A DNA stretch of 64,000 bases from Whalleya microplaca (lineage: Eukaryota; Ascomycota; Sordariomycetes; Xylariales; Xylariaceae), in the NCBI GenBank assembly GCA_022497155.1, contig MU385754.1:124001-188000 (forward strand), written 5' to 3'. Shown here one piece after another: positions 24,101 to 37,000 of this stretch (position 1 is the first letter of the stretch; the number at the start of each line of letters is the position of its first letter). A program made the translations under genes and the position numbers. A model generated the notes under the pieces. That model was not told where the DNA came from and made no database searches. It worked only from the letters and a program-made list of their open reading frames with translations.

Positions 24101-27100
24101 TTTCGCAATAAAATAATAACTTCGGCTTATAACGGCAAAAAGTAATTGTCGGGTATTATAATCTTATTTAGCGGGCGGAAATCGGCGACTATTCTGCCTT
24201 TATTTTTATTTTTTATAATACGCTATATAACGAAAATAAGGTGTGTAAATGGCGTAGGTTTATCTACTTATTCTATATACCTTTAGTTATATAACTTTCC
24301 GTATATCTTATTTAAGACCTTTATATCCTTTCTGCTTAAGGAATAAGGGCGACTATTCAGTTTATAGTTTTACTATTTATCCACTAAAGATATCTTTATT
24401 TACTTATTTTTTAAAATATTAATAATATCTTGGTCCTTTTAAATCTCGGGAAATTTGTTAATAATTTATAATACGTCCTTAGCTATTTGCTCATTAGTAC
24501 TACATACGTGATAACCTAAATCCGTCTTAATTTTTAGTAAATTAGTTAGTTTATAAATACCTAGAGTCGAGTGTAGCTCGGGAATTCTCGGCTTAAGTGC
24601 ATCTTAAGATAGTCCAGCTACCACCTTAGTTATATTAAAAATTACGTCTGTTAAAAGGGTGTCGTTATCTGACGCGGTTTAGTCACTAGAAGTTAAGCCT
24701 TGCGTTATTTCTATAAGAAGTGGCTAAGCTAAGTTATGCGGCACCGTATCAGTGGTTATAGCGGTACTGAAAGTGTCGATATTAAATTCCGTAGCCATGG
24801 CTAAAACTTGCGGAAAGCTAAAGTCATTTAATATAGCTAGTCTGATTTTATTGGCTAAAATTCCTATTTTTATAGTTACGCTAAAAGCGGCAGTAATAAG
24901 TAGGAATTTAAGGCAACCTTTTTATATAGCTTAAAAAAATTTATTATTTATATACTCGCTAATAAAGCCTAGTTATATATCCTTACTTAATTTTAAGGGT
25001 TTATCGAATATATTTTTTATAATTATAATTTATAACGTTTTAACCTATAGCATTAAATTAACTGCCGCTTAATGGCTTGGTATAAAATTAAAACTGCGAT
25101 TATTAGGCAAAGCTTTTTATTCCGCCGGAGCTTTTATTATTTAGCCTAGCGCTAAGAAGAGATTATGTCGGAGCGAGACTCTCCGCGCGTAAGGCCTAGT
25201 ATTATAAAATACCATAAATAACACTTGGAAATCTATGTCTAAAAAAGTGATTATATTTAAATTATAGTTTATAATCGTACCGTGTGGGTAAAGGAAATCG
25301 TTTCCCAATAATAGCTTAGGCTTAATGTTATTTTTTAAAACCTATTTTAACTTTTAGAATTTTATAAGAGTATAATTGTTATTAGATTTATATTTAAATA
25401 TATAAAATATAAATATCGCTTAATATTTTACTTAAATCTTCCTTTTTTTAACTCCTTTTACCTTTTTTTTACGTTTTTTTATGGTATGCTCGAAAGTGTT
25501 TAAAAGTGACCGGGTGATTAAGGTATAATCTGTATTAAAATCTTTGTATATATTTATATTAGGGGAGTCCGGTATAACGCAAATGCTAGTTTTTAAGTAA
25601 AAGTATTGCAAATATATTATTTTACCGGCTTCTTCGCGAAATAAAGCCGACTTAATCTTTATTAGCTTATTTTTGTATAAATCCTCCTTTATACTTATAT
25701 GGGCATAGTTTATTGACTTACGCTTAATATAATAATTTAAAGTATATTTATATAAATAAAAGTACTAAAAGAAAAGATTATAAGAGGGAAATATTGTATG
25801 ATAATTGCAATATGTACGCCTACCTATCGGTTTAAGTAAAAATATTTATAACGTTTTATTAAAATAAATTATATAATGTTTTATATGTTTCTTTTATTAG
25901 CTATTCGAGTTAAATCTTCGGAGGCAATAATTATATTATACTATTATATCGAAGACCATAAATTTATTATTTGTCTCGATATTTGAGAAATCCAAATTAA
26001 TTTTCTCGGATAAGTCACTTATAAAATTTGTATTATTTAATAAAAAAGAATTTAATAAGTCGGAATTATTTTTATTGCCCGTATAATTAGCCTTATTTTT
26101 ATTGCGAGATTTTTTTTTATCGCGTTTTCGGGAGTCGCGATTGCGCTTCCGTTTGTTTTTTCTTTTATAATTTAACTTATAGTCTGAGCGATCCGTGCGG
26201 CCCTTGCGATTCTTATAATCCTTATAACGGCTTTTACGGTTGTGAGATCCACTATAACAGCGGAATTTATTATAAGATTTGCCGGAATATTTAATATCCT
26301 TCTTATCTTTGGTTAACCGTAAATCTTTCTCGGAGTATTAATCGATATGTAATACTTATTGCTTGATAGCGATCTTAAGATACTTCTTATCTATAGCTAT
26401 AAGTAAGATTAGCTTTATTTTTATAATATATACCATATATTATTTAAATGTTTTATAGACTTGCGGTGCTCGAAAGTACTTTTTAACCTTAAGGTTTATA
26501 TCTATTTAGACTTAAACTATTATTCCGTGCTAGTTAAGGTTATGCTTGTTTAAGATTTTTATAGCTTGCGTATATCGCAGCTTCCTTTAGACATATTAAT
26601 TAAATGCTGCCTTATTACTCGCTATATGCCTTAACTTTATTTTAGTTTTAGTAAATTTGGCAGTGGCTTACGCTAGTTATATAATAAAGCGTATTATTAA
26701 CTAGTCGAGAATGTTTATTAAGTTACGGATTTGTATGTTAGTACGCTCCTCCGCTAACACTTTAATATTTTACTATATAATAGCCTAACCTTTTAATAGG
26801 GTTTTAAATATCGAGAAAATCTAGGCCGCGTTATTTTATCGAATCTTCTGACTTTTAATAAACGAATAAATACGTTTAGCAAAATAATGTATATTTATAA
26901 AAATTAAAGAGCTCCCGCTAACGACTATTTTAAGGTCGTATTTATTATAGCGGTCGGGGTTAAATATTCCGATCTCCTTATATTTTAACTTGTTAAATCG
27001 ACCGGAATTACCTGCCGTATTAATTATATAAAAGGTATGCTTCTAGCCGTTGCTACCTTTAGGCGGGAAATTCGGGATTATCTCACTTTATAGGAAGGAA

Positions 27101-27900
27101 TTATATAATCCTATTAAAAACTAGCGCCTTGGCTAATTATATTGTTATATAAATAAGTCGGGGGCAAACTATTATTATACTTTTAGGCAAGCTAGTAACT
27201 GGGTGTTAAACTGTTATACTAAAGGCTATAAGTTTGGATTAAGGCTAATATTAGGCGGAACCTTTAAGGATTATTAAACTGGGGCTGCGGTAGGCTGCGG
27301 AAAGTGTCGCACATTTATGGTGGACATTTTAGCCCTAGGCTTTGTCGGCGGAGGCTAGTTCCGACTTAAAGATATTTATAAAGCTGCCTGTTATATTAGT
27401 CCCTGAGAAAAAGTTTAGGGTAAAAGACAAAATATACGCTTAAAGTTCTCCGTTATAGTATTACGTATATTCTTAAAGACAATTCTCATATTATACATAT
27501 TCTTATTTATAATTGCGAGAGACTTACTTGTATTTTTGACTGACTATTTTAGCCGATTTATACGCACGTTTAAATATTACATTAATAGTTTATTATTTAT
27601 AAAATATTTTAGCTTCTTAAAACTTTAGGGCCTAATATTTATAATATAAGACTCGGCCTAACTATTCTAGCCTTAATTGTTTTATGCGTCTATAAAAAGC
27701 GCTTTATAATAATTTAGATTAAATAAAAATAAGTCTTATAATTGAGAAGCCGAAAACTATGTTACTTATATATATCTAGGAACTAAAGGTCTTATGCGGG
27801 CAGTATTTAGGGTTTTTATATTAACTTTACTAATAGTTTTAAAACGAGTGTTAAGTTCTTTATTATATTCGGAGTCTTATAATAATTACGCTAACTATAT
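21200..27900 (-). pseudogene. Degenerate gag-pol of the nested Ty3/gypsy element
   Basis: Limits are approximate. Reading the minus strand from high to low coordinates, there is a basic Gag-like region near 26300-26090 with a broken zinc-knuckle-like CYSGSHNRKSRYKDY. Next comes reverse transcriptase near 24350-24060 (YSLSRKDIKVL, RIVADFRPLNKIIIPDNY) and its active-site block near 23905-23860, now FINNIIIFSD where active enzymes have Tyr-x-Asp-Asp. Then LLGFRVNTLGLAITDKRL and KKYLGVIRFFRPLIPYY, and near 21830-21640 the integrase C-terminal part with EGDKVYLKL and the GPY motif GPYKVIKQIRR. The order RT before integrase is that of Ty3/gypsy. Stops are dense throughout; both catalytic Asp codons became Asn by G-to-A change. 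Protease and RNase H could not be placed with confidence. Confidence 0.8.
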
Positions 27901-28488
27901 TAGCCTTTTACCTTTGTTACGTAGCCCCCGAAATAAACCTATTTGCTCCATTTCGGGTATAGAAGGCTCGCCTTTAGGGAAGCTACCGGGTACGCCAAAT
28001 ATGCTAACGGAGCGGGGAAAGGTAAGGGAAAGTAAGGATACGTAATGTATATAAGCCACCGGCTTAAGAATATAACTTAAAATAGAGTATTCAGTATAAA
28101 AGAAATAAATGAAGCGATAGTAGGAATAATAAAGTAAGGCTATTAATTATTTGGGATAATGTAAAAGATCGTGCATTAATGTAATTACTTTTAGTATATG
28201 TATATATATAAGCGGGGAAAAAAAAAGGCAGAATTTTACGTGCGGGGAATTTTTTTTTTGTGTTATATAGAAGCGGTAAGAAAGGCGGTAGGCCTTTCTG
28301 CCGGATGTATTTTATACTTATAACTTAATAGTATACTAAAGCGGGGAAAAAGCGGGGTAATATATTATAAAAAGAGCGAACGTAAAGTGAGAGATAAGTG
28401 ATAACAACTAATCAGGTTATTAGGGCTTTAGAGCGTATATAAATATACGTGCTGGTTTAGGTAGAGCTAGAAAATCTAGATTACTAGG

Positions 28489-28846
28489 TAACCGTAATAT
28501 CGGCTTGCTATCGGGAACGAAGAGTAGGATAGATTAGGCTGGGAGGGAAGCTCGCGCTAAAAACGCTTACTAGTAATCTAATGACTTTAGAAGAATAATT
28601 TGCCTAAGGAGAAGTAAAATAAACTTTTTGCTGGCATATTATAACGGGAACGTTAATAGTTAGTCTCCTTAAATTACATTAACTACTGTACCGGGGACGG
28701 AGATAATATTCGAATAGTGCTATCGGGGACGAAAAGTACTAAAGTGTTAATAGAATTTAAGGTGTTATAATGACTCCGCCGTACTGCCTACTGTACCGGG
28801 GATAAAAATAGTATTTAAGCAGTCTGTTATCGGGGATAAAGAGCAG
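28489..28846 (-). repeat. Imperfect direct repeats in the retrotransposon leader
   Basis: Copies of a unit containing TACCGGGGAYR and TATCGGGGAYRAA lie at 28683-28736 and 28788-28846, 105 bases apart. A weaker third copy is at 28489-28524. They sit between the 5' LTR and the Gag-like region, where untranslated leader is expected. Confidence 0.6.
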
Positions 28847-29031
28847 ACTAGAGGTAATAGTGCAGCGGATTATAGCCCTCTGAAATTGCGCCGGCGCGAA
28901 AAGTAAAAGGATTAATTTTTATCGACGCAATAACCAGAGCTATAAATCGGCCTTAATAGCTAATAAAAGCCTTAAAGGGATCCGTAAATTAGTTTTAGTA
29001 ACTGTAATAAAATAAAGTAGGTACTACTATT

Positions 29032-29205
29032 TAAAAAGGGTTGTTATAAAGTAGTAGTGTGTATTATAAAATAAATAGAGATCTAGCATTTAGGTTATAG
29101 CAGAGCTACGATCCTAAATGCTTAGGATCTTTTATTTTTTTTATTTATTATCTTATTTTATCTAATTTAAGCTAGTTCGGAGGGCCTTTCCGGGGCCCTG
29201 TATTA
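29032..29205 (-). repeat. Right (5') LTR of the nested retrotransposon
   Basis: 174 bases matching 20985-21158. It is followed on its outer side by the second AATTA copy (29206-29210), after which the transposase frame resumes. Confidence 0.9.
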
Positions 29206-29875
29206 AATTATCTTTTAGTTATTAAAACATTATTACGCAAAAACGTTAAACCTTATAGTTAGAAATAAATTAACTAATATTATAAAAATTAAATTCTTTA
29301 GCTATATTTAATAAATACGCCTTTAAACTTTTAAAAAATTAACTATAAAGTTAGCCTTTAAAAAAACAGGCATTTAGCTTTTAAATCCATTAATTATACT
29401 TTAATAAATCGAAAAGCGTATAGCTTATAAAACCTCTAGTCCTCCTTTAAAAAACTCTTTATTACTTAGTTTATCCCTTATAAGCACACTAGTTACTTTT
29501 AAATAAATTTTTAAAGTTGCTAGTAAAATAAAGAGTATTATTTAGCCAGGTTTTTTTATAACTAACGAAGCTGCTTAAAAAATTAGCCGTTTTATTAAAA
29601 AAAGCCTTTTTAATATAGCTAAATTAATTCACATAAAACGAGACTTAGGGAGAACTAAATTAGCCGAATAAATTTAATAAAAACGCTATGCCTTTAAAAA
29701 CTCTTTATTATAATTAAAAGAAATATTAATAGTTACTAAAAAAAGGCAAATAGTTAAACAAAAAAAAGAAGACGCTATTAAAAAAGCCAGGAAAGTTATA
29801 GAAGCAGCAGACCTAAAATTACGTAATACCTTTAAACGGGTTTTTTTTAAAGCAGCAAAAAAGGCACGCAAATAA
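29206..29875 (+). pseudogene. pogo/Fot1-type transposase, 3' part, RIP-degraded
   Basis: Continues the frame left at 20984: HYYAKTLNLIVRNKL, then NIIKIKFFSYI and the C-terminal KKNRHLAFKSI, where relatives have a Gly-x-Trp/Val-Pro-Phe-Asn block. It ends in a Lys-rich tail FFKAAKKARK with TAA at 29873-29875. Stops are frequent. The frame of this half agrees with the first half only if one AATTA copy is removed, which supports the insertion history. Confidence 0.82.
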
Positions 29876-29975
29876 AGGATAACAGAGAAACTGCCTCAAG
29901 CAGCAGTTTTTAAAACTAATAAGCCGTTAAGGCTATTAAGGAGGTTTTAGTCAGTTAATCAACAGCAGCTGTATT

Positions 29976-30064
29976 AATTAGTAGTGTATGTGAATTACTA
30001 GTAAGCACCACCTTTAGGTAGTGAGCCCTAGCGAAATCCAAAAAAAGGTGGGGCGTGGCACGGG
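29976..30064 (-). repeat. Right terminal inverted repeat of the pogo-type element
   Basis: 89 bases; its reverse complement starts CCCGTGCCACGCCCCACC and matches 19885-19973. TA follows at 30065-30066. Confidence 0.92.
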
Positions 30065-30066
30065 TA

Positions 30067-33000
30067 TTTGCTCTGACTTCTGCATCTATTTCGCCTGGGC
30101 TTATCTCGGCTAGCTTCCGCGCCTCATGTCGCTTCCAAGGCTTGCGTATGATCAAACCGTTCTGGAAGCCATAGGCGACTGCAGAACCCCGACGCTAGTA
30201 AAAGAACCGCTTCTGAAGCGTCTCGATGCTGACCGGCCGGTTGGTATTATAGCTGTTAACTTCGTTAATTGCCTCCATCAAACAAGATCTCGTGGGGGGA
30301 TACCAGATTTCATTATGCGACTCAGCGAGGCTCAAGGTCACGTTATGTAACATCTCGAGTGGAACAGCTTGCTGCGAGTCTTGCGACCTGGTCCATCACC
30401 GTCGCAGCACACAAGATTAAAGGCTTAACACAGATACGCTTAGACTCGAAATAACTGGGAACAAGTCCATAACTAAATCCTCCACTAATCGGCGAGAACT
30501 GGGTATCGTTGTCAAGATGCTATGGTATGGAGTTTAGTGGGATCGATAATGTCGAACCTGCAGCGGAGGTCGGCGGTCAGCACGATACATATGTAGCTTG
30601 CGTTCGTTTGGCTTATACGGTCGCTAAGCTGGATTTCTCTAGACCGGCGCCATGCAAGTGACTTGATTTGGGCGACGATGTGACGGATCGATTGCAAAAA
30701 CTCCAAGATTTACCTATCTCGAGAAGTGAGAAGTTTCATTACAATTATAGCGGCGGAATGGGCGCCTGTTTCAAGGTCTGATGAGTGCCCATCGAATCCC
30801 CGCGTTGACTGACAGCTCCGGGATCAACGGTGATCAACTACGCCTATTTCCTGATGAGTTAAGACCGGGTGTCGTTGAACACGTGCGGTAAGGATTGCTG
30901 TACAGACGCACTGGGTAGCATGTTGTCTGTTCCTGAGCTAGGGAATTTTAGACTCATGGGGACAGTTTACCTAATAATCGTAGCCAGTTGCTAGCATCGC
31001 TAGTGTGTGTGTGCGTGATGATCCTGTTTTAGCCCTCTGCCGTCAGTTTGGCGGTCCCTTGGTTGATCAACCTCCGACACCACTATCGAATAACGTTGAA
31101 GTAAGACATTAGACGCAACAAGATAATGCATGATGAATAATAGCCAGACAGCCAGATAGCCGTTGCTCTTGATTAGGGGGTTCATCTGAGCTGAGCAAAA
31201 ATGTCGAAAAGCCTCTGCATTGGGTGGGATTTCGCGACATGCATATCGGTGCCATCGGAAGTAACACACGGCAGGGAGTGAGGGCAAGTCATCTTCGACA
31301 GAGCGTCCTGATTGGATTCATGCTAGGTCGCTGGTGTTGTACGAAGAAACTCTGAGAGGATCAACCGCACACACAAATAACGAAAATACTACACTGTCAG
31401 CGACTTTGGTATCATGGCTATTTATCAGTGATGAATTGGCGCAGCTCAGTCCTACCCAACTTTCTCTGACCTTCTTCACGGTTGCTTACCTACCTTATTG
31501 TCGGAGTTCGCCTCACACGCCCTCGTTGTCTGTGGCCCTCGCCCTACTGCGTCACGAGGCGTAAGTTGTGAAGGCGAAGAAGGTCAGCTCGATCCCATAC
31601 ATACACTTTGTATGTGGTACAGTGGTGAGAACGGCTGATGATCCAAGCGGAATGCCCTTGGTGTTGGGGAACCTTAGGGCAATGATGTCAAGGCGAATGA
31701 TTGAGAATAAGATGATGGCTTGGCGCTCTTAGCGTTGAGGACTCAACCACATACACACGACCTATACTTATACATATTATGTATTAAATATTGTAGCACA
31801 TCTGCAAATCCAAGGTAAATTCCCTTTGGTTCCCTACAACGCAATCTCTCATTCTGTACAGTTCCGTACACGTCAGATCTATCATTAGCAATTGAATGTC
31901 GTCCCACCAAGTAAGTGTTAATACATTATAAATAGCTGCTCACAAGAATGTGTCAGATGTCATTGCATAAATTGCCTAGGCCACTGTCACACACAGAGTA
32001 CATACAGATACATGAGAAGTCCTTGAAATCCCCATCATTCACTTCAATGTTGTCTGAAACGGCTTGTGCTTACCAAAGCAACGGGAATGATGTCAATCGA
32101 GCCGTTTAAAGTCTCCCCACCTGTCCACATAGGCTCGTTACCCACAACGTAGACATAGACTTATAGAGGTTTCACTCTCTAATTCCTGATCATTAGATCG
32201 AGACTGTTCCCTACATAGGCACAAATAGCTCAAATCAATCACAACTTCCACTCGCTCATTTACACGTTGCTCAGCCTGCATTTCGCTACTGTGGTTGGTT
32301 TGACTTGGTGGCGGATATGAGGAATTTGATGGTCAGTCGGATGCAAGCGAGAGGCACCGGGGTCTCCTAATCTGCATGTTTTTGGAGTGAATATCTGCAA
32401 GTGCGGTGCCGAGTGCAAGAGATAAACCATAGAGCACGTGTATGTCTTATCATCTTAAGATGACGAGTGCCCTCTGCTACCATATTCGAGGCAACCGGCG
32501 ATATATGTACGAAGCATGTCCATGCCGCCATGTGCTGTCATGTCAGCTTGTCACTTGTTAGCTTTGAACCTACCTAGACAAGCTCAATCACTAATTGGCA
32601 AGTTTGTCTGTGCGGCAAAGGTCTAGACGATATGCTGACCGTTCTCCGCGACCTTCTGACCTCTCAGAAGTGTAATGCTATGATTTCAGTGTCTTCAGAG
32701 TGGAGTCCATTTCCAGGGTATCTAGTAGGAGGAAAAGAAAATGGGAAGATTTTGTAAATGAGCAGTGTTGTCGAAGGGGGTAATGTGTTTTAAACTACTA
32801 GTAGCTACATGCAAAGTGCCAAAAGAGTGAGACTTGGTATATGTAATGATTCTCTATTCTGGCCTGTCAATGCTTAAAAAAACCACCAGACCACAGACCA
32901 CATGCAACATCGAAAAGGCGGAATAGCGGGTTGGTCCCGCATGAAAGTACCCTAAGTACCCTTTGGTATACATGAAAGCACGGAGCGAAGCGGGATTGGA

Positions 33001-34068
33001 GATTAGGTAGCTCTGCTATATTAAATCTCTTGGGAAGTCGCTCGTTCTGCCGCTTAATTGGTAGAGGGGTACAGATAGCGAACGCTTTCCGCAGGTAACC
33101 TGGTCTGGATCTGCTCGCTACATAGAAAGACACGGAAAAGGCGAGTGGTTGACCTGGAGAGAGGGTAGCAGAAGGGTACCTTAGCGGAGTGGGTTCCCTT
33201 GAGGTACCTTCATAATTGAAGACCCCTGATCGTTCCAGTCCCTTATGTATGTACCTGACCTTATGTAGGTACTTAGGCACATGTACCCATCCCCATCTGC
33301 CCACATATCTGGCAGTCTGGCTGCTGTCTGCCCATCGTATGGATACCAAAGGGCCAAAGGTACACATGTACATATCTAGACGCAGTACGGACTAGACTGT
33401 ACCCATTTCGCCATCCCAGCAATGCACTTGCCTATGTACTTGCATTTGTACTTGCATTTGCAGGGCATAGTCTCGCAGTCATAGCTGCCCAGTTGTGTGT
33501 CAGTGCTGCTTGCAAGCCACCCCGGGGCACTCGCCCTCACTGGTCGAGGATACTCCTGTCCGTCCCAACCCCAGTAAACTCTCTTTTCTCACCAGTCACC
33601 ACTCAAACTCGCTGTCCGCCCGCCAGTACATCCAATTGACTTTCGTCGCATCCACAGCTTCCAACGGCGTCAATATCTAGTTGCGCGAAGGGGAAAACGG
33701 ACTGACATCTCTGGTTTGGGCGTCTGGGGTATCGATTGCACTTATCAACCTTGTGTTTGTGTGCTGTAGTAGTGGCCGTAGGCGAACGCACCCAGCACAA
33801 TCATCAATCGCCAATCGCCATCCGACCAGTCACACCTCGACCAAGACCAAGACCAGACGGCCTCATGGCGGTGTTGTTGTATGCGCGCTCCTTCTAATAA
33901 ACCCGCACTATAGCAAACAAACCTACTACACGGCCGCATACCAGGACCGTGGAAGTATCCGCTCGTTCACCCTCTTCCCTTCTTTTCGCCCCGGCCGTCC
34001 CCGACTTTCAATGCATCGATCAGCAGCCGTTGGATTTAGCAGGCATCGATCTGCCGCGTCGTAGAGAC
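30067..34068. other. Gene-poor stretch between the nested transposons and the Lte1-like gene
   Basis: About 4 kb with no supported gene. Composition returns to normal immediately after the right inverted repeat, so RIP has not visibly spread. A 168-codon minus-strand frame (33373-32867) is open but low in recognisable content and sits in DNA rich in ggtacc/gtaggtac repeats. The pyrimidine-rich last 500 bases are the likely promoter and 5' leader of the Lte1-like gene. Confidence 0.45.
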
Positions 34069-37000
34069 ATGGAGGCGGAACCCTCAGCATTGCCCACGCC
34101 CTTGCCGACGCGGTCCAACTTCAGCATTCGCCAGCCCCCACGAAGAGATTTGTCCACTGGCAGCCAGAGGCCGCCGTTCAATGCTAGAGTTCGAGATGCG
34201 AAGGCAACGAAGGCAAAGAAGTCACCGCCGCTCGGCAAGGACCCCAACAAGCTCTTGGTGTCGAAGATGCGCAAATCGCCAACAGCTGCCTCGAAACCCT
34301 TGGTCCCGGCAAGTGAAAGGAGGTCTGAGGGGGATGGCGAAAATAAGGCAAAGAGGCCACTTGATCCAAATATTGCGCCAGATGGAGGTTCAGCCGGCCG
34401 AGAAGGAAGACATTTCACCGTAGCAAACGTCGGTAGCAACGGCCAGATATATCTGAGGTGAGTACGGTTCTTAGCCCTCGCTACCCTCCAAATAGCATGT
34501 TGCAGATGAAATTTGGTGCTGATGTCAATCATTTTGGGAATACAGACCTACTGTACGGCCAGCAAACCAAAGATATCCGCAGCCGAATTTTGTGTTTCCA
34601 ACCACGCCACCGAGCACTGCAGGGTTAGACTATGTAGCTCCTCAAGCTATGGACAAGTTGGACAAGCCGGACGAGGCAAGCGATCTCCTCGGAAGCCAAT
34701 GGACCTCAACGCCCTTAACACACTCACCGTCTCCTGGAGTAACGAGGAAGAAAGCCTATTTTGACTTGAGGACACCTAAAAACCGCCACCGCCGCGCCAT
34801 GTCAGACTCGACGGTGCAGGAGACGAGTATAGCACAGGAAGGTGAGGCCGGTGCTTTCAAGGTTGTGATATCGAAACCGCAAGACGAGCCGAGGTCCAAA
34901 ACGGCGGAAGACCTTGGCCCAGGCCAGTTTCTGCAAATCTCGATACCTTCTTGGAAACTAGGCACGCCGAGATTCAACTCAAAAGGTGTTCCTCTTATCC
35001 GAGGCTCATCGTATGCCCCAACAGAGGATATCCGGTCAAGCAACGCCTCATTCTTCCGGCCATCCGTCCGCGAGATGAACTCACTTCACCCTGAATCCAT
35101 CGATACTATGAAGTTGAGATCGAGTTCCTTACCTCGTACTCAACCACAGGCACCGAATTTACTCAGTCCAGCTACTTTTAGTTCTCCGCGGTCGCCGCAA
35201 CAATTCCCCTTACCCCCGTTGCGGTCCACTTACCTTTCAACTCACTTGGTTATTGAGCCCTCCATGTTTGATGCGCTCACTTTTAAACCAGCTTGCGACG
35301 ATCGTTCGATTGTGCGGTATTCATCTACCACAGGCGCTGTGACAGCCGCTACACCGCCACGGCTTGTCGCTGAGATTACGTCGCCTAGCTTCCTAGATTA
35401 TGAACTAATTTCCGATTTCTTCCTTACGTTTCGTTCATTCCTTGAGACATCAGACCTTCTCAGGATGCTGGTTTCCAGACTTCGATGGGCTGTGTCTCGA
35501 GACGACCAGACGGGCATGGTTGTTAGAGTACGGACGTTCGTTGCCATGAGGCACTGGATTTTAAATTACTTTGTGGATGATTTTGTGGTCGATTACCACC
35601 TCCGCGTTACGTTTTGTAATCTATTGAACGACTTTGTGGAAGAACTGTCTCAAGACCCGCGGGGACGAAAAGTCCAGCTTAAGATTCTAGCAGAACTCAA
35701 GAAGTGCTGGAGGCGGGTCTGCACACAATATTGGGATGGGCCCGAATTCGATTCGTCACTAGGTCCCGAAATTCCTATTGCGCCGGGCGGAATCGCTGGT
35801 CATCGAGATCCAAGTTTGGACCCTAGTTTCTGGGAGACCGATTCTGATGTCCCACCACAGCTATATGGTCTTCATATTCCTGAAAGGGATTCTTGCCTCG
35901 AAGACAGCTTCTATGCCGATGTGTCCAAAGCTGGTCATATCGATACAATCTTACTCGGTGGTGCGCAACAAGCGTCAGAGCGGGAGCGACGTTCTAGTTT
36001 GCAGAGGCAGACTTCGCCGACAAGTATTGCGAGTCTCGATGTCATATCCTGCTCATTTCCAACTAAGGGACTTCGAATGGGCGACCCAAACGCGAGTCTC
36101 GCTCTTGCGGCCCATCCCGCCGATCCCAGTTCCATTTATACCAACTCGGACCCTGTCGCCCCTACCCCGCGGGCTTTGACAGGCAAACGGGTCAGACCTC
36201 ATACTTCTCATAGGCGCAACAATAGTCTTACAGACTCTCTTCGGGAACATGGGACGGCAACTGAAAAGGTGTTGTATAAGAATGCGGAATTTCTGCTAAC
36301 ACTGCCATATGCTGGTAGTCTTGTCCGGGGGAATCTCTTACCCCCCGGTCAAGCTGTTGTCGATATGGATCCCCGAGATGTCTCGGGATCAAACCGTCAA
36401 ACCACTATCTTTCAGCCGCATCCGATAGAAGCGCCAAAGGAGAAAGGCTCCGGGTCGGCAATGTCGGGTCAGGGCATGAAGAAGCTCATCGGCAGCGTCC
36501 GCAGGGCTCTGAGTACCAGGGGTCAGGGTGTCTTGCCAACACAAGGGCATTTCATTGACATTGCACCCATTGGACCTCGAGGCGCCACGACTAATAGGCT
36601 CCCAGGAACGGCAATCGTTCCACAAGCACGTCCACTTCCCCGGAATGGCGCCCGAGCTCCTATGCGTATCGACGTCCTTGGCGCTACAATTGCGGAAGAC
36701 TTCAAGAAAGCCGTGCGAGAGGATGCTGCTGCTGAAGCTGGTATGGATGACTGTCCTGCTAATATTGCAGATGATGATATCGACTACTCCCCAGCCCATT
36801 TGGATTCGTCATTCGAGCTTCGGCCTCATAGCGATGCTGCGATTACGGCAGGGAGCAAGTCTATTGTTATTGTTGACGGAACTCTACCTGAGGATTACCC
36901 ATTGATGACGGGAGCTTTTACAGCGGTAAACCCTTCTGTCGAAGCTTTTGCGGAAAGCATGGTGCGTAATGGCCGTGCGGACCCGACGCCACCGAACACC

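Larger units (their letters stand above)
20985..29205 (-). mobile_element. RIP-degraded Ty3/gypsy-type LTR retrotransposon nested in the transposase gene
   Basis: Two 174-bp direct repeats bound an 8,221-bp element. AATTA is duplicated on the outside (20980-20984 and 29206-29210). The repeat ends read TA..TA, as expected if TG..CA termini suffered RIP. Gag- and Pol-like remnants lie on the minus strand, so the right repeat is the 5' LTR. The primer binding site would be just below 29032, where the minus strand reads AATAGTAGTACC, possibly a mutated TGGTAGTACC; this is a guess. No convincing polypurine tract is seen beside the left repeat. There the strand reads TGTCCCGCGGCA, a possible LTR-like start that the right copy lacks. 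Confidence 0.88.
19885..30064 (+). mobile_element. RIP-degraded pogo/Fot1-type DNA transposon, interrupted by an LTR element
   Basis: The outer borders are 89-bp terminal inverted repeats starting CCCGTG, directly flanked by TA on both sides (19883-19884 and 30065-30066), the duplication used by Tc1/mariner/pogo elements. Between the repeats lie two halves of a pogo-type transposase on the plus strand, split by an 8.2-kb LTR retrotransposon. Without the inner element and one 5-bp duplication copy the transposon would be 1,954 bp, a usual size for Fot1-like elements. The block is strongly AT-rich and full of TA dinucleotides, and the two inverted repeats differ only by transitions. RIP is therefore the likely cause of decay. 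The element is certainly inactive. Confidence 0.9.

Noticed and set aside
27794..28045. 83-codon plus-strand frame inside the retrotransposon
   Set aside because: The element codes on the other strand; this is an antisense frame in RIPped DNA.
32867..33373. 168-codon minus-strand frame beginning with ATG
   Set aside because: No family resemblance, no supporting splice or domain signal, and it lies in a repeat-rich spacer upstream of the Lte1-like gene.
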